Source: Roseiarcus sp963764955 (lineage in GTDB: Bacteria; Pseudomonadota; Alphaproteobacteria; Rhizobiales; Beijerinckiaceae). From it: 64,000 bases of DNA. Every line of letters begins with the position of its first letter. Position 1 is the stretch's first letter. Under the pieces are notes generated by a model, which did no database searches, was not told the origin of the DNA, and saw only the letters and a program-made list of their open reading frames with translations. A program made the position numbers and the translations under genes. Shown here in pieces: positions 9,211 through 18,652 of this stretch. Location of the stretch: the NCBI GenBank assembly GCA_963764955.1, contig CAVXVE010000017.1:136034-200033 (forward strand), written 5' to 3'.

Positions 9211-9993
9211 GTGACGGAAACGGCGAGTTGGGAGCCTCTGGAGTTCGACGGCAAGGTCGCCCTGGTGACCGGCGGCGGCGCGGGGATCGGCTATGCGATC
9301 GCGCGCGCGTTCGCCCGCCAGGGAGCGTGGGTCGCCATCGCCGGACGCACCAAGGACACGCTGATCCGTTCGGCGGCGGCGATCGAGGACGAATGCGGAC
9401 CGCCGGTCGTGGCGGTCGCAGCCGACGTGGCCGAGGCCGCCGACTGCGAACGGATGATCGCAACGACCGTCGAGAGCCTTGGCGCGGTCGACATTCTCGT
9501 CAACAACGCGGCTCGCTTCGCCGTTCTGCCGTTGATTGACGCGGAGCCGGCGGAGGCGGCCCGGTTTTTCGCCGTCAACGCCATCGGCGCTCTCAACGCG
9601 GGGCGCGCGTTCGCGCGATGGGTCATCGACCACGGGCGCAGCGGTGCGATCATCAACGTCAGCAGCATCGCCGCCGGACGGCCGGCGCTCGGGGTCGGCC
9701 TCTATTCAGCGTCGAAGGCGGCGCTCGACAGCCTGACCCGATCGATGGCGGTCGAATGGGCGGGGCATGGGCTGCGCGTCAACGCGGTCGCGCCCGGCCA
9801 TGTCGCGACCGAGGGCGTGCTCGAGGACTTCCGGACCGGCCGGCTCGACGAGAAGGCGATGCTTGCGCATATCCCGGACGGTCGCATCGCCGACGGCAGG
9901 GATATCGCCGAGGCTGTCCTCTTCCTCAGCAGCGACCGCGCGCGCCACATCCTGGGCCAGGTGCTGACCGTCGATGGCGGCGAGGGGTTCTAG
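9211..9993 (+). CDS. SDR family oxidoreductase
   Basis: Second short-chain dehydrogenase of the cluster, 260 residues: cofactor motif TGGGAGIG at 20-27, NNAARFAV near 95, catalytic Tyr165 and Lys169 in YSASK, and the C-terminal LGQVLTVDGGEGF typical of FabG/glucose-dehydrogenase-like SDRs. It starts 23 bases after the pterin dehydratase and could be co-transcribed with it. Substrate not identifiable. Confidence 0.9.
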   Translation: MTETASWEPLEFDGKVALVTGGGAGIGYAIARAFARQGAWVAIAGRTKDTLIRSAAAIEDECGPPVVAVAADVAEAADCERMIATTVESLGAVDILVNNAARFAVLPLIDAEPAEAARFFAVNAIGALNAGRAFARWVIDHGRSGAIINVSSIAAGRPALGVGLYSASKAALDSLTRSMAVEWAGHGLRVNAVAPGHVATEGVLEDFRTGRLDEKAMLAHIPDGRIADGRDIAEAVLFLSSDRARHILGQVLTVDGGEGF

Positions 9994-10004
9994 GCGGGCG
10001 CTGG

Positions 10005-10208
10005 CTAGTCGTCGGCTGTATAGGAGCGGCTCCGGTCCTCGCCGCTGGCGGGCGGCCCTTGGGTGCTCCACGCCTCGAGCGAGCAAACCCATACCGTCGC
10101 CGACAGGGCCGCGCCGACGAACAAGAGCTGCTGGTACAGCGCCCAGTCGATCGCCACCAGGACACAGAGAAGCGTGGCCAAAAATGAGATGGGCAGGACG
10201 ATGGACAT
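10005..10208 (-). CDS. Small membrane protein, copy 1 (general-stress promoter)
   Basis: A protein of 67 residues: MSIVLPISFLATLLCVLVAI, WALYQQLLFVGAALSATVWV, then CSLEAWS and a short charged tail. Two hydrophobic helices are predicted. It is a paralogue of the 71-residue protein at 10398-10613 (shared MSxxLPISF, QQLxFVGAALSAT and VCSLEAWS). An EcfG-type promoter, GGAAC-N16-TGTT, lies 49-73 bases upstream of the ATG, so expression in the general stress response is likely. Function unknown. Both copies and their upstream regions are similar, pointing to tandem duplication. Confidence 0.75.
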   Translation of the reverse strand: MSIVLPISFLATLLCVLVAIDWALYQQLLFVGAALSATVWVCSLEAWSTQGPPASGEDRSRSYTADD

Positions 10209-10256
10209 ATCACGACCTATTTGCGGCGGGAATGAAACCATCCGCCACATTCGCGA

Positions 10257-10281
10257 AACACCGACGCCACGGCTTTGTTCC
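10257..10281 (-). promoter_or_regulatory. EcfG (general stress sigma) promoter 1
   Basis: On the minus strand GGAAC (10281-10277), a 16-base spacer and TGTTT (starting 10260). The alphaproteobacterial EcfG consensus is GGAAC-N16/17-CGTT. It is followed about 50 bases later by the ATG of the small membrane protein. The same arrangement precedes the paralogue. Confidence 0.7.
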
Positions 10282-10397
10282 CGGCCAGGGAAGAAAAAGT
10301 CAGAAAAATTTCACCACATCCGCCAGCCGTCGCCCAGGCGACTGGGGCCCAGATTCAGCTCGAGCGCGAGCCCGCCGCGGCGACGCACGCGCGACGG

Positions 10398-10613
10398 CTA
10401 TCGACGGTCGATAGCTTGGAACTTTCGGGACTCGAGCTCGTCGTCGCTCCGGACGGGGATCTCGCGCGCGCTCCACGCCTCCAACGAACACACGAGGATC
10501 GTCGCGGACAGCGCCGCCCCGACGAACATCAGTTGCTGAAACAAAACGTTCTCGACGGCGCCGAAAGCGCAAAGCAGCGTGAGCGCAAAGGAAATCGGAA
10601 GGATGGCAGACAT
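10398..10613 (-). CDS. Small membrane protein, copy 2 (general-stress promoter)
   Basis: A protein of 71 residues: MSAILPISFALTLLCAFGAV, then NVLFQQLMFVGAALSATILV, CSLEAWS and a charged tail. It is paralogous to the protein at 10005-10208, with the two hydrophobic segments and the CSLEAWS motif conserved and the tails diverged. GGAAC-N16-CGTT lies about 45 bases upstream. The polyphosphate kinase gene diverges from the same intergenic region. Function unknown; probable inner-membrane location. Confidence 0.75.
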   Translation of the reverse strand: MSAILPISFALTLLCAFGAVENVLFQQLMFVGAALSATILVCSLEAWSAREIPVRSDDELESRKFQAIDRR

Positions 10614-10654
10614 CGTGGGGGCCCGTTGGTCGCTCGATTGCATCTGCTTTTCGA

Positions 10655-10679
10655 AACGCTGGCCACAGGGTTCGGTTCC
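10655..10679 (-). promoter_or_regulatory. EcfG (general stress sigma) promoter 2
   Basis: On the minus strand GGAAC (10679-10675), exactly 16 bases, then CGTTTCG (from 10658). This is a full match to the EcfG consensus. The downstream ATG at 10613 is at a normal distance for a short leader. Confidence 0.75.
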
Positions 10680-10822
10680 CACGACAGACGCGGGAGAAGG
10701 AAAAATTTACGTCGTCCTTAAGGGCGCAGGCTGACGCTCGAGATTCACCCGCGTCGGCCGCCGTCCGCGATTGTCGCGTCCTCCTGCAGCGCGGCGCCTG
10801 AAGACACGCGACGACCACCGCA

Positions 10823-11734
10823 TTGACGGCTTTTGCAAGGCCAGCCAGAAAAGGAAAACTTTGGGAGGCGGCGTTGGGCAAGAAGAAGAGCGCCAGGGAT
10901 TCGAACGGAAATCGCCGCAGGCAAGAGCGCGCGCCGCTCATAAGTGGCGCGCGAGAGCCGATCAAAGGCGCCGATTACGACGACGCCTTGCGGGAATTGC
11001 AGGTCGATCTCTGCGCGCTGCAGGAATGGGTCAAGCATAAGGGTCTGCGCGTCGTCGTCGTGTTCGAGGGCCGCGACGCCGCCGGCAAGGGCGGGACGAT
11101 CAAGGCGCTCACCGAGCGGGTGAGCCCGCGCGTGTTCCGGGTGGTTGCGCTGCCCGCGCCCTCCGATCGGGAGAAGTCGCAGCTCTACCTCCAGCGCTAC
11201 GTCCCCCATCTGCCGGCCGCCGGCGAGATCGTCATCTTCGACCGCAGCTGGTACAATCGGGCCGGGGTCGAATATGTGATGGGCTTCTGCACCGAAGCGC
11301 AGCACCGCCAATTCCTCACGCTCTGCCCCGAGTTCGAGCACGTCATCGTCGACGACGGCATTTTCCTCGTGAAGTTCTGGCTCGAGGTGAGCGACGCCGA
11401 GCAGGAGCGCCGCTTCGAGGCCCGCATCAAGGATCCGTTGCGCCAGTGGAAGCTGAGCCCGATGGACCTCGCCTCGCGCAGCAAATGGTTCGAGTACTCG
11501 CGGGCGCGCGACGTCATGCTGAGGGCGACTGACACCGATTTTGCGCCCTGGATCATCGTGCCGTCGGACGACAAGCGGCGGGCGCGCCTGAACTGCATCC
11601 GCCACCTCTTGAAAGTCGTCCCGCACGATGACGCGCCTCGGGTCAACGTCAAGCTGCCCAAGCGCTCGACCAAGGGCGCCTACGACGACGTGGCTTCGCT
11701 CAAGGGCCTGCGTTTCGTCGAGGATTGGGCGTGA
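10823..11734 (+). CDS. ppk2: Polyphosphate kinase 2
   Basis: PPK2-family kinase, 303 residues, which uses polyphosphate to phosphorylate nucleoside diphosphates (class I) or makes polyphosphate. Walker A is FEGRDAAGKGGT (81-92), Walker B is IFDRSWYNRAGVE with Asp140, and the lid region SPRVFRVVALPAPSDREKSQ separates them. A conserved KSARDS-like N-terminal extension precedes the core. The first 15-20 residues are uncertain: an in-frame TTG near 10873 is an alternative start. It is divergent from the stress-regulated small membrane proteins, which fits the role of polyphosphate in stress. Single-domain architecture suggests class I. Confidence 0.93.
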   Translation: MTAFARPARKGKLWEAALGKKKSARDSNGNRRRQERAPLISGAREPIKGADYDDALRELQVDLCALQEWVKHKGLRVVVVFEGRDAAGKGGTIKALTERVSPRVFRVVALPAPSDREKSQLYLQRYVPHLPAAGEIVIFDRSWYNRAGVEYVMGFCTEAQHRQFLTLCPEFEHVIVDDGIFLVKFWLEVSDAEQERRFEARIKDPLRQWKLSPMDLASRSKWFEYSRARDVMLRATDTDFAPWIIVPSDDKRRARLNCIRHLLKVVPHDDAPRVNVKLPKRSTKGAYDDVASLKGLRFVEDWA

Positions 11735-11857
11735 GGCCTACTGCATTCGGCAGAACCGATGGCGTTAGCGCACCCGCCCCCACAAGAGGGGGAGGAGACG
11801 CATCGGCGCGGTCCCTGCGTACACTCAAGAGCCTCTGCTTTAGTCGCCGCGTCCCGG

Positions 11858-13250
11858 TCAGCCTTGCCGCAACACGGCCATGACGCCGCCTGCGGTCGCG
11901 AATAGCGCCGCGTCACGCATCGGCGAAGCCGATGAGCTGAAGCCCGAGCGGCAGGCCATCGTCCCGAAGCACGGGAAGCGAGATCGCCGGGACGCCCAGC
12001 ATCGAGCCCGGAATGACGAAGCTCGCGTCGCCCGTGGAGGCGAGGCCGGCCGGCGCGGCGCCCGGCGCCGAGAGCGTGACGCAGGCGTCGAATTCCCCCG
12101 CCAGCGCGTGATAGGCGGCGCGGCGCTTGTCGCGTTCTTTGACGTCGCGGCGGTAGTCGTCGAGCGTCAGCGCATCGCCCCGCGCGGCAAGGTCGAGCAT
12201 CGCCTGGCTGAGCTTGCTCGTATCGAGCGCGCGATAGGTGTTGAGCGGCCAGCGCGACTCCCAGGCGATGATGTCGTGGGAAAGCTCCCGCGCGCCCGAT
12301 ATCGCGTCTTCGACCGCGGCGATCTTTTCATTGTCATGGCGCGTTGCGAGCGCGACGCCGGCTGATTTGAGTTTCGCCGACGCTTCCTCTAACGCCGCTT
12401 TTGCCGCTGGCGTGGCCACCGTCCAGCCGTCCGTCTCAAGCACCGCGAGCCGGCGCGGCTTCATTGGGGCAGGGCAGGCCGGCGGGCCGTATAGTCCCGG
12501 AAAGCCGGGGTCTCCGCCCACGCGCCGGGATATCTCGTAGGCGACCTGCCAGGCTTCGGGGAGACCGGCGGCGAGCGGCCCATGGGTGCTCTGGGACAGC
12601 GCGTCATGGCTGCCGCCGCGATTGATCGCGCCGACCGTCGGCTTGAAGCCGAAGCAGCCGCAGAAACTGGATGGCCGCAGGATCGACCCGAACACTTGCG
12701 TGCCGAGTCCGACGCTGACCGCGCCGACGGCGACCGCCGCGGCCGAGCCGCTGCTGGAGCCGCCGGGCGTGCGGGTCAGATCCCACGGATTGCGCGTGGC
12801 GCGCGGCTGCATCCAGGCGAATTCGGTCGTCACCGTCTTGCCGAGGATCACTGCGCCCGCGTCGCGCAGCGCCGCGACGCTCGCGCCGTCGCGGTTCCCC
12901 TGAAAGCCCGCGAACAGCGGCGAACCGTTCTCGGTCGCCATGTCGATGGTCTCGATGATGTCCTTGACCCCGATCGGCATGCCGTCGATCGGCGAAAGCG
13001 GCTTTCCCGCCCGCCACCGCTCCGCGGAGCGATCCGCCGCCGCCCGCGCGCCGGCGAGATTGAGCGTGACGAACGCGCCGATCTTCGGCTCCCAGGCGTC
13101 GAGTTCGGCGATGCAGACCTCGAGGAACGCGCGAGGCGAATCCTTTCCATTTGCGAAATTCGCCGTCGCGGGGAGAAACGGCCGCATCCGGGGCTTCGTC
13201 GCGTCGGGCGCGTTCATTCGTTCGCTTTCGTTGCTTTGCATTGCGTCCAA
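11858..13250 (-). CDS. Amidase signature enzyme (C-terminal frameshift)
   Basis: Amidase-signature hydrolase. The Ser-cisSer-Lys triad is present: the lysine in IGVKDII and the serines in TPGGSSSGSAAAVA. The central region CFGFKPTVGAINRGG is typical. The open frame stops at 11913 after LGLQLIGFADA; in the next frame the normal family C-terminus follows (AALFATAGGVMAVLRQG) and ends at 11858, so a one-base indel near 11911-11916 costs the last 18 residues. Start uncertain: MDAMQSNESER (13250) or the internal MNAPDATKPR. Target amide unknown; with the AtzH-like protein at 5 kb a carboxybiuret-type role is conceivable but unsupported by adjacency. Confidence 0.88.
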
Positions 13251-13293
13251 TCTTGGCTTCGCCTGGCGTCGGTATAGCGCGGTCCAACGAGGC

Positions 13294-13380
13294 CGTCATC
13301 GCGAGCGAAGCGAAGCGATCCAGGGGCCGCACGGCGCGCTACGTTCCCTGGATTGCTTCGTCGCTTACGCTCCTCGCAAC
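13294..13380. repeat. Intergenic inverted repeat (GCGAGCGAAGCGAAG family)
   Basis: Left arm CGTCATCGCGAGCGAAGCGA continuing to GCGATCCAGGG, right arm CCTGGATTGCTTCGTCGCTT continuing to CTCCTCGCAA. This is one of the short palindromic repeat families scattered in Hyphomicrobiales genomes; a second copy is at 37551-37678. It lies between amidase and P-type ATPase genes. Confidence 0.7.
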
Positions 13381-13414
13381 GCCGATCGCGGTTTTGCTTT
13401 TGGCTCTGTTCATC

Positions 13415-13520
13415 CCTCATTCTGAGGGCCGCGCGAAGCGCGGCGTCTCGAAGAATGGTTCAGTGGGCGCCTGCGCCGGCCGCCCTTCGAGACGCGCCTT
13501 CGGCGCTCCTCAGGACGAGG
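13415..13520. repeat. Intergenic inverted repeat (CTCATTCTGAGG family)
   Basis: Left arm CCTCATTCTGAGGGCCGCGC followed by GAAGCGCGGCGTCTCGAAG, right arm CCCTTCGAGACGCGCCTTCG followed by GCGCTCCTCAGGACGAGG. Imperfect long palindrome of a second alphaproteobacterial intergenic repeat family, directly next to the first. It ends 14 bases before the stop of the P-type ATPase and could act as a transcript-end hairpin. Confidence 0.7.
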
Positions 13521-13533
13521 TCGGAGGCTGAAC

Positions 13534-16258
13534 CTATGCCGTCGTTGGCGCCTCGACCGCAGCTTCGCGCGGCCGCATGGCGCGGATGATCGCCTTCTCG
13601 ATCTCGACCACCAGGAAGAAGATGAGGCCGCCAAGGAATAGCCACGGCCAGACGTGGACCGGGATCGCCTCGGTCTCGAACACGGACTGCAGCGGCGGCG
13701 CGTAGGTGTAGAGGAGTTGCAGCACGACGACCGCGCCGACGCCCAAAGGCAGATAGCGGTTGCCGAGATGGGCAAAAGGCGACAGCGACGAGTTGACCTT
13801 GAACCGGCTGTTCAAAAGATAAAAGACCTGGCCGATGACCAGCGCGTTGACCGCGACCGTGCGCGCGAGCGGGTCGGAGGCGCCTTGCCCCTTCATCCAG
13901 AAGAACGCCCATAAGGTGAGAACGAGCAGCGCCGCGCCGACGAACACGACGCGCCACACGCCGAAGCCGTCGAGAATTGGACGGTTCACCATGCGCGGCG
14001 GCCTTTGCATCACGTCGAGTTCGTGCGGCTCGAACGAGATCACGAGGCCGAGCGCGACCGAGGTCACCATGTTGACCCACAGGATCTGGGGCGCGGTGAT
14101 CGGGGCGGTGAAGCCGACAAAAACCGCCGCCAGAATGACGAGCGCCTGGGCCACGTTGGTCGGCAGCATGAACAGGATCGCCTTCTCGATATTGTTATAG
14201 ACGGTCCGTCCCTCCTTCACCGCCGCGGTGATCGAGGCGAAATTGTCGTCCGCCAGCACCATCTCGGCCGCCTCCTTGGTGACCTCGGTGCCCTTGATCC
14301 CCATCGCCACGCCGATGTCGGCCATTTTCAGCGCGGGGGCGTCGTTGACGCCGTCGCCGGTCATCGCCACGACCTGTTTGTTGGCCTGGATTGCTTTCAC
14401 GAGGCGCAGCTTGTGCTCGGGGCTGGCGCGCGCGAACACGTCGACCTTGGCGACCGTATCCTGAAGCGTGGCCATGTCCATCTGCTCGACTTCGGCGCCG
14501 GTGACGGCGGTCTTGCCGTCGCCGATGTCGAGCATTTTCGCGATCGCCGCGGCGGTGATCTTGTGGTCGCCGGTGATCATCGTCACGCGGATGCCGCCGT
14601 CGTGACATTCCTTCACCGCCTCGATCGCCTCCTTCCGGGGCGGATCGAGGAGGCCGACAAGCCCGAGCAGCACGAGGTTCTTCGGCAGATCGGAGGGCCC
14701 GAGGCTTCCGGCCTTGAGAGCAGGATCGGGCAGCCACGCCAGCGCCAGCACGCGCTCGCCTTGCGCCGCGAGGACGTCGCCGGCTTCATCGAAATGGGCG
14801 CGATCGAGCGGCGGCCGGCCGCCGGCCGCATCCTCCTGCCGGTCGCAATGGTCGAGGATCACCTCGGGCGCGCCCTTGACGAGAAGCATCTCGCCGTCGG
14901 CGGTCTTGTGCAGGGTCGCCATGAACTTGTGTTCGGATTCGAAGGGGATGACGTCGATGCGCGGATAAGCGGCCTGCTCCTTCTGCCGCTCGACGCCGAG
15001 TTTGGCGGCGAACGGATAGAGCGCGCCCTCGGTCGGATCGCCCTCCACCTTCCACGACCCGTCCTCCTGGCGCAGCTCGGAATCGTTGCACAAAGCCGAG
15101 ACAAGCCCGAGGAGCTGAAGCACCGGGTCGTCGCCGACGGGCGCGCCGTCCTTGAGCGCCTCGCCTTCGCTGGCGTAGCCGTCGCCGGTGACCGTGATCG
15201 CGCCGTCGGCGGTCGCGGCCGAAACGACCATCATTTCCATGAGCGTCAGCGTGCCGGTCTTGTCGGAGCAGATGCGCGCGACCGAGCCCAGCGTTTCGAC
15301 CGCTGGCAGACGCCGGACGATCGCGTTGCGGGCGGCCATCCGCTGGACGCCGATCGCGAGCGTGATGGTGATGAGAGCCGGCAGGCCTTCGGGGATCATC
15401 GAGACGGCGATGCCGGTCACCGCCTGGAACATTTCGACGAAGGGAATCTGCTGGACGAACCGCCCGTAGACGAAGGTGATCGCGCTGATGATCAGAATGA
15501 TGACCGTAATCGCGTAGCCGAACTTTTTGATCTGGAGGAGCAACGGGGTTTCGAGGGAACTCACTCCGGCAAGCATCTGGTTGATGCGGCCCAGTTCGGT
15601 GTCGGCGCCTGTGGCGACGACCAGTCCGGTAGCACGGCCCGAGACCACCAGCGTGCCCGAATAGGCCATGCCGGCGCGGTCGCCGACGGTCGCGTTGGCC
15701 GAGACAGGCTCGGTCGACTTGTCCGAGGGCACCGACTCGCCGGTCAGCGCCGCTTCTTCCGTGCGCAGGTTCTTGACCTCGACCAGCCGCAGATCGGCCG
15801 GGATCTTGTCGCCGGATTCAAGGAACACGATGTCGCCCGGCACGAGCTTCTCCGCCGCGATCATCGCGGTCTGGCCGTTGCGCAGGGTTCTCGCCTCAGG
15901 CGAGAGCATGTTGCGGATCGAATTCGAGCGACTTCTCCGCCCGGCCTTCCTGAATGAAGCCGAGCAGCCCATTGATGATGACGACGGCGAGGATGATCGA
16001 CGCGTCCAGCCATAGGCTCATCATCAGCTTGATGAAGCCGGCGGCGATGAGGACATAGACAAGGACATTGTTGAACTGCTGCAGGAAGCGCATCAGCGGC
16101 CCGCGCTTGCGCGAGGTCGGCAACAGGTTGAGGCCATATTCCGCCTGGCGCCGCGCGGCTTCAGCCTCGTCGAGGCCGGCCTTCACGCTGCTCTTGAGCC
16201 GCCCGGCCGCCTCGTCCGTCGTGAGGGCGTGCCAGGCTGTCGGTTCTGCTGCGCTCAT
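13534..16258 (-). CDS. Cation-transporting P-type ATPase (P2-type; one frameshift)
   Basis: P-type ATPase of about 907 residues. Order: cation ATPase N-terminal domain (WHALTTDEAAGRLKSSVKAG), two membrane helices (NVLVYVLIAAGFIKLMMSLW), A domain with LTGES, helix 4 with PEGLPALITITLAIG, phosphorylation motif SDKTGTLT, KGAPEVIL in the N domain, MTGDGVNDAPAL, and C-terminal membrane segments. The order and PEGL motif fit P2A/P2B calcium- or Na/K-like pumps; ion not certain. The frame breaks near 15921-15924, where GAATTC has one base too many; the upstream part runs MSAAEPTAWHA (16258) to AEKSLE. The start overlaps the stop of the Na/Pi remnant (ATGA). Confidence 0.88.
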
Positions 16259-17167
16259 TGCGGGATCTCCATGCGCAAGGCGGCGGCCCGCTCGAGATGG
16301 GCGACCGCGCGCCATGCGTGATGCGCAAGCCGGCTCATCAGCGCGACCGCGTCGACCCGCGCCATCGCCTGGGCGGCGGTGAGCTTGCCGGACGCGACCA
16401 TATCGAGCGTGGCGCTGCGATGGGCGGCGCGGAGATCGGTCAGAGCGCGCTCGAGATTCTGGGCCACGCCGCCGGCTGGGGCGGCGCCGCCGGCGATCTT
16501 CGCCGCCAATTCGTCTTCCGCTGCGTGGGCCGGTCCGGCGGCGACCGCGAGATTCGCTGCGGCTGCGGTCGAGTCCCGCATCGACCCAGCGCACAGAGCG
16601 GCGGCGCGCGCCTCCTCCGCCCCCTCGGTCGCAACGCCTGTTTTCGCCATCGCCTCGACCGCCTCGGCAAGCCGGCCCGCGTGGTCGAGCGCGTGCACCG
16701 TGCTCGTGAACCATTCGTGGCCTTCTTCGGAAGGCGGCGGGTCGGACTTTGAGAGAAATGCGCTCGCCTCCTGCAAGGCGTTCGACGCCTGATCCCGCGT
16801 CACGTCGTCGAGAACCGGGCGAACCGTTCCGCCCTGGACGGCGCGCTCGAGTTCGCTTGCGGTCGCGACGCGGAGGGTTTCGAGCGCCCGCTCGATCGTC
16901 CGACGCACCGCCTCGACCGCAACCATAGGCGAGCGAAGCGAAGCCGGATCGAGGTATTTGGTGAACGGCGATCCGCGCTCCGGCACGAAGCGCTCGATCA
17001 GGCGGGTGAACGGGCCCATCAGCGGCAACAGGACGGCGACTCGCCGCCGCCTTCTCCAACACCGTCTTCAAGGCCGTGCCGGCGAGCGCCTTGAGCCCGT
17101 CGGTCATCACCGCCATGCCCAAAAGAAAAAGGCCGACGCCGCCGACAATGGAAACGGTGGTCTCCAA
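16255..17167 (-). pseudogene. Na/Pi cotransporter family protein, internally deleted
   Basis: The N-terminus (TTG 17167 behind GGGAGGAG) reads ETTVSIVGGVGLFLLGMAVM then TDGLKALAGTALKTVLEKAA, the first membrane segment of Na/Pi cotransporters (PF02690). At about 17035-17045 the sequence jumps, in another frame, to LLPLMGPFTRLIERFVPERG, which in the family follows the whole transport core, and continues through a PhoU-like helical domain to LERAAALRMEIPQ. Roughly 300 residues containing the QSS transport motifs are absent and the junction is out of frame, so the gene cannot encode a transporter. The C-terminal helical domain could still be made from TTG 17028 (MPLMGPFTRL), overlapping the ATPase start. 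Confidence 0.75.
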
Positions 17168-17269
17168 ATCTCCTCCCGGCCCCTGTGTTCGTCCACAGTG
17201 GGAATCGCATCCGTATCGCGGGGGGACGCGCTTGTCGATGCGGACGGGCGCCTAGGTCCGAGGCGCGCC

Positions 17270-17881
17270 TCAGACGCAGGAGCGGGCGACGTGCTCGATC
17301 GCCATGTCGAGCGCAAGCTCGAGCGGACGGGTTGCGCGCGTGGTCTGGGCGAGCAGCAGACCGCCCTCGAGCGCCGCGATCATCGTCGTCGCGAGGTCCT
17401 CCGGCCTCGCCTCTCCCTTGAGTTCGCCGCGATCGCGCATTGTCCGCAGGGCGCTCACAAGATGGGATTCCCATCGCGCAAAGCTGAGCGCCAGCATTTC
17501 GCGGGCGCTCTCGGAGCGATCGGCGAGCTCGCTCGCCAGCGATCCGAGCGGACAGCCGCCGACGGCGCCCGCCGCCTTGTTCATGGCGATCACGCTGTCC
17601 GGCCCATTCCCTAAGCCCTCGAGAGAATCGACGGTTTGCAGCCGGGCCGCGTGGTCCCCGGTCACCCGGCGGGTCTGAAGCTCGATCACCGCGCGCATCA
17701 GCCCGTCCTTGTCGGCGAAATAGTGATAGACCTGCGACTTGCTGGTCGCGCTCGCCGCCATGATGTCCTCGAGGCTCGTCCCGCTTGCGCCCTGCCGGTA
17801 GACGAGGCCGGCCGCCGCCTCGACGATGCGCGCGCGGGTCGCGGCGCCCCGCGCCGTCGGCTTGCGTGGTTCACTGCGCAT
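17270..17881 (-). CDS. TetR family transcriptional regulator
   Basis: TetR/AcrR regulator of 203 residues. The N-terminal helix-turn-helix is clear (ARIVEAAAGLVYRQGASGTS, LEDIMAASATSKSQVYHYFA), followed by a ligand domain with a cysteine-less C-terminal TetR_C fold (GGLLLAQTTRATRPLELALD). It is divergent from the redoxin gene; two perfect 6-bp inverted repeats in the shared intergenic region are probable operators. It may therefore repress itself and the redoxin in response to a reactive compound, as NemR-like regulators do. Confidence 0.9.
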   Translation of the reverse strand: MRSEPRKPTARGAATRARIVEAAAGLVYRQGASGTSLEDIMAASATSKSQVYHYFADKDGLMRAVIELQTRRVTGDHAARLQTVDSLEGLGNGPDSVIAMNKAAGAVGGCPLGSLASELADRSESAREMLALSFARWESHLVSALRTMRDRGELKGEARPEDLATTMIAALEGGLLLAQTTRATRPLELALDMAIEHVARSCV

Positions 17882-17942
17882 GAGCCTTCTTTTGGCGGGG
17901 CATCCGACGCTCCTTCGCGTTTGGCCGTAGCCTAGCGAATAA

Positions 17943-17958
17943 TGGACTTGACAGTCCA
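17943..17958. promoter_or_regulatory. TetR operator candidate 1
   Basis: TGGACT-TGAC-AGTCCA, a perfect 6-bp inverted repeat with 4-base spacer, 62 bases from the TetR start. A second copy of the same TGGAC-N6-GTCCA pattern begins 45 bases further on. The layout resembles the NemR box (TAGACC-N4-GGTCTA). Confidence 0.65.
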
Positions 17959-17987
17959 GTTGTGAGCGGGAACTCTCAGGGCGCGTC

Positions 17988-18003
17988 TGGACCGATTGGT
18001 CCA
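17988..18003. promoter_or_regulatory. TetR operator candidate 2
   Basis: TGGACC-GATT-GGTCCA, perfect 6-bp arms, 25 bases upstream of the redoxin ATG. It shares the TGGAC-N6-GTCCA pattern with the site at 17943-17958, so both probably bind the divergent TetR protein. Confidence 0.65.
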
Positions 18004-18027
18004 GTGAAATTGCAATGGAGAACCCGG

Positions 18028-18522
18028 ATGCCTCTTTTGAACAATGGCGACGCCTTCCCGAAGCTCACCGTCCCCGCGGTCGGCGGAGGCCAGATCGCGC
18101 TGCCGGACGTCTTCGCCGGGTCGTGGGGCGTGGTCATCGTCTATCGCGGCGCCTGGTGCCCCTTCTGCAACGCGCAGCTTGCGGGCTTTGCGGCGGAGAA
18201 GGACGCGCTCGACGGTCTCGGGGTGAGGGTCGTCGCGCTTTCGGTCGACGACGAGGCGACCAGCGCCGCGACCGCCGCCAAGAACCATTTGCCTTTCCCG
18301 GTCGGCCACAGCGCGAACGCGGACGCGGTCCGAGCCGCGACCGGGGCGTTCGTCAACCCGACCCCGCATTATCTGCAGCCGGCGGGCTTTGTTCTCGGCC
18401 CCGACGGAACGGTGAAGGCCGCCGTCTACGCCACGAGCGCCATCGGCCGCATGCTGGCCAAGGATGTGGTCGGCTTTGTCGGCTATTTGAAATCCGTGGC
18501 CGCGAAGGCCGCCGCCGAGTAG
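18028..18522 (+). CDS. Peroxiredoxin / redoxin-family protein
   Basis: Thioredoxin-fold protein of 164 residues, AhpC/TSA-Redoxin family. The active site is GAWCPFC with Cys44 and Cys47; the rest (FPKLTVPAVGGGQIALPD, LGVRVVALSVDDE) follows the family. Having two cysteines in CPFC is typical of the DUF899/redoxin group and suggests thiol peroxidase or disulfide chemistry. It is divergent from and probably controlled by the TetR regulator, with an operator-like site just upstream. Cytoplasmic, no signal peptide. Confidence 0.88.
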   Translation: MPLLNNGDAFPKLTVPAVGGGQIALPDVFAGSWGVVIVYRGAWCPFCNAQLAGFAAEKDALDGLGVRVVALSVDDEATSAATAAKNHLPFPVGHSANADAVRAATGAFVNPTPHYLQPAGFVLGPDGTVKAAVYATSAIGRMLAKDVVGFVGYLKSVAAKAAAE

Positions 18523-18652
18523 CGCGCGCGTCGGCCGCTCATCGGGCGCGCGCCGGATTCGGCTTGTCGCACGGCTCCGGACGGCGCAGATTATTGCGAA
18601 GGCGTCCGGGGAGCTCCCCCGGGTTCGCCCGGGCGTCCGGGGAGACCGAGCC

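Noticed and set aside
14005..15957. A 650-codon open frame on the plus strand
   Set aside because: It is fully antisense to the P-type ATPase, is Arg/Asp/His-rich with no domain pattern, and arises from third-position GC bias.
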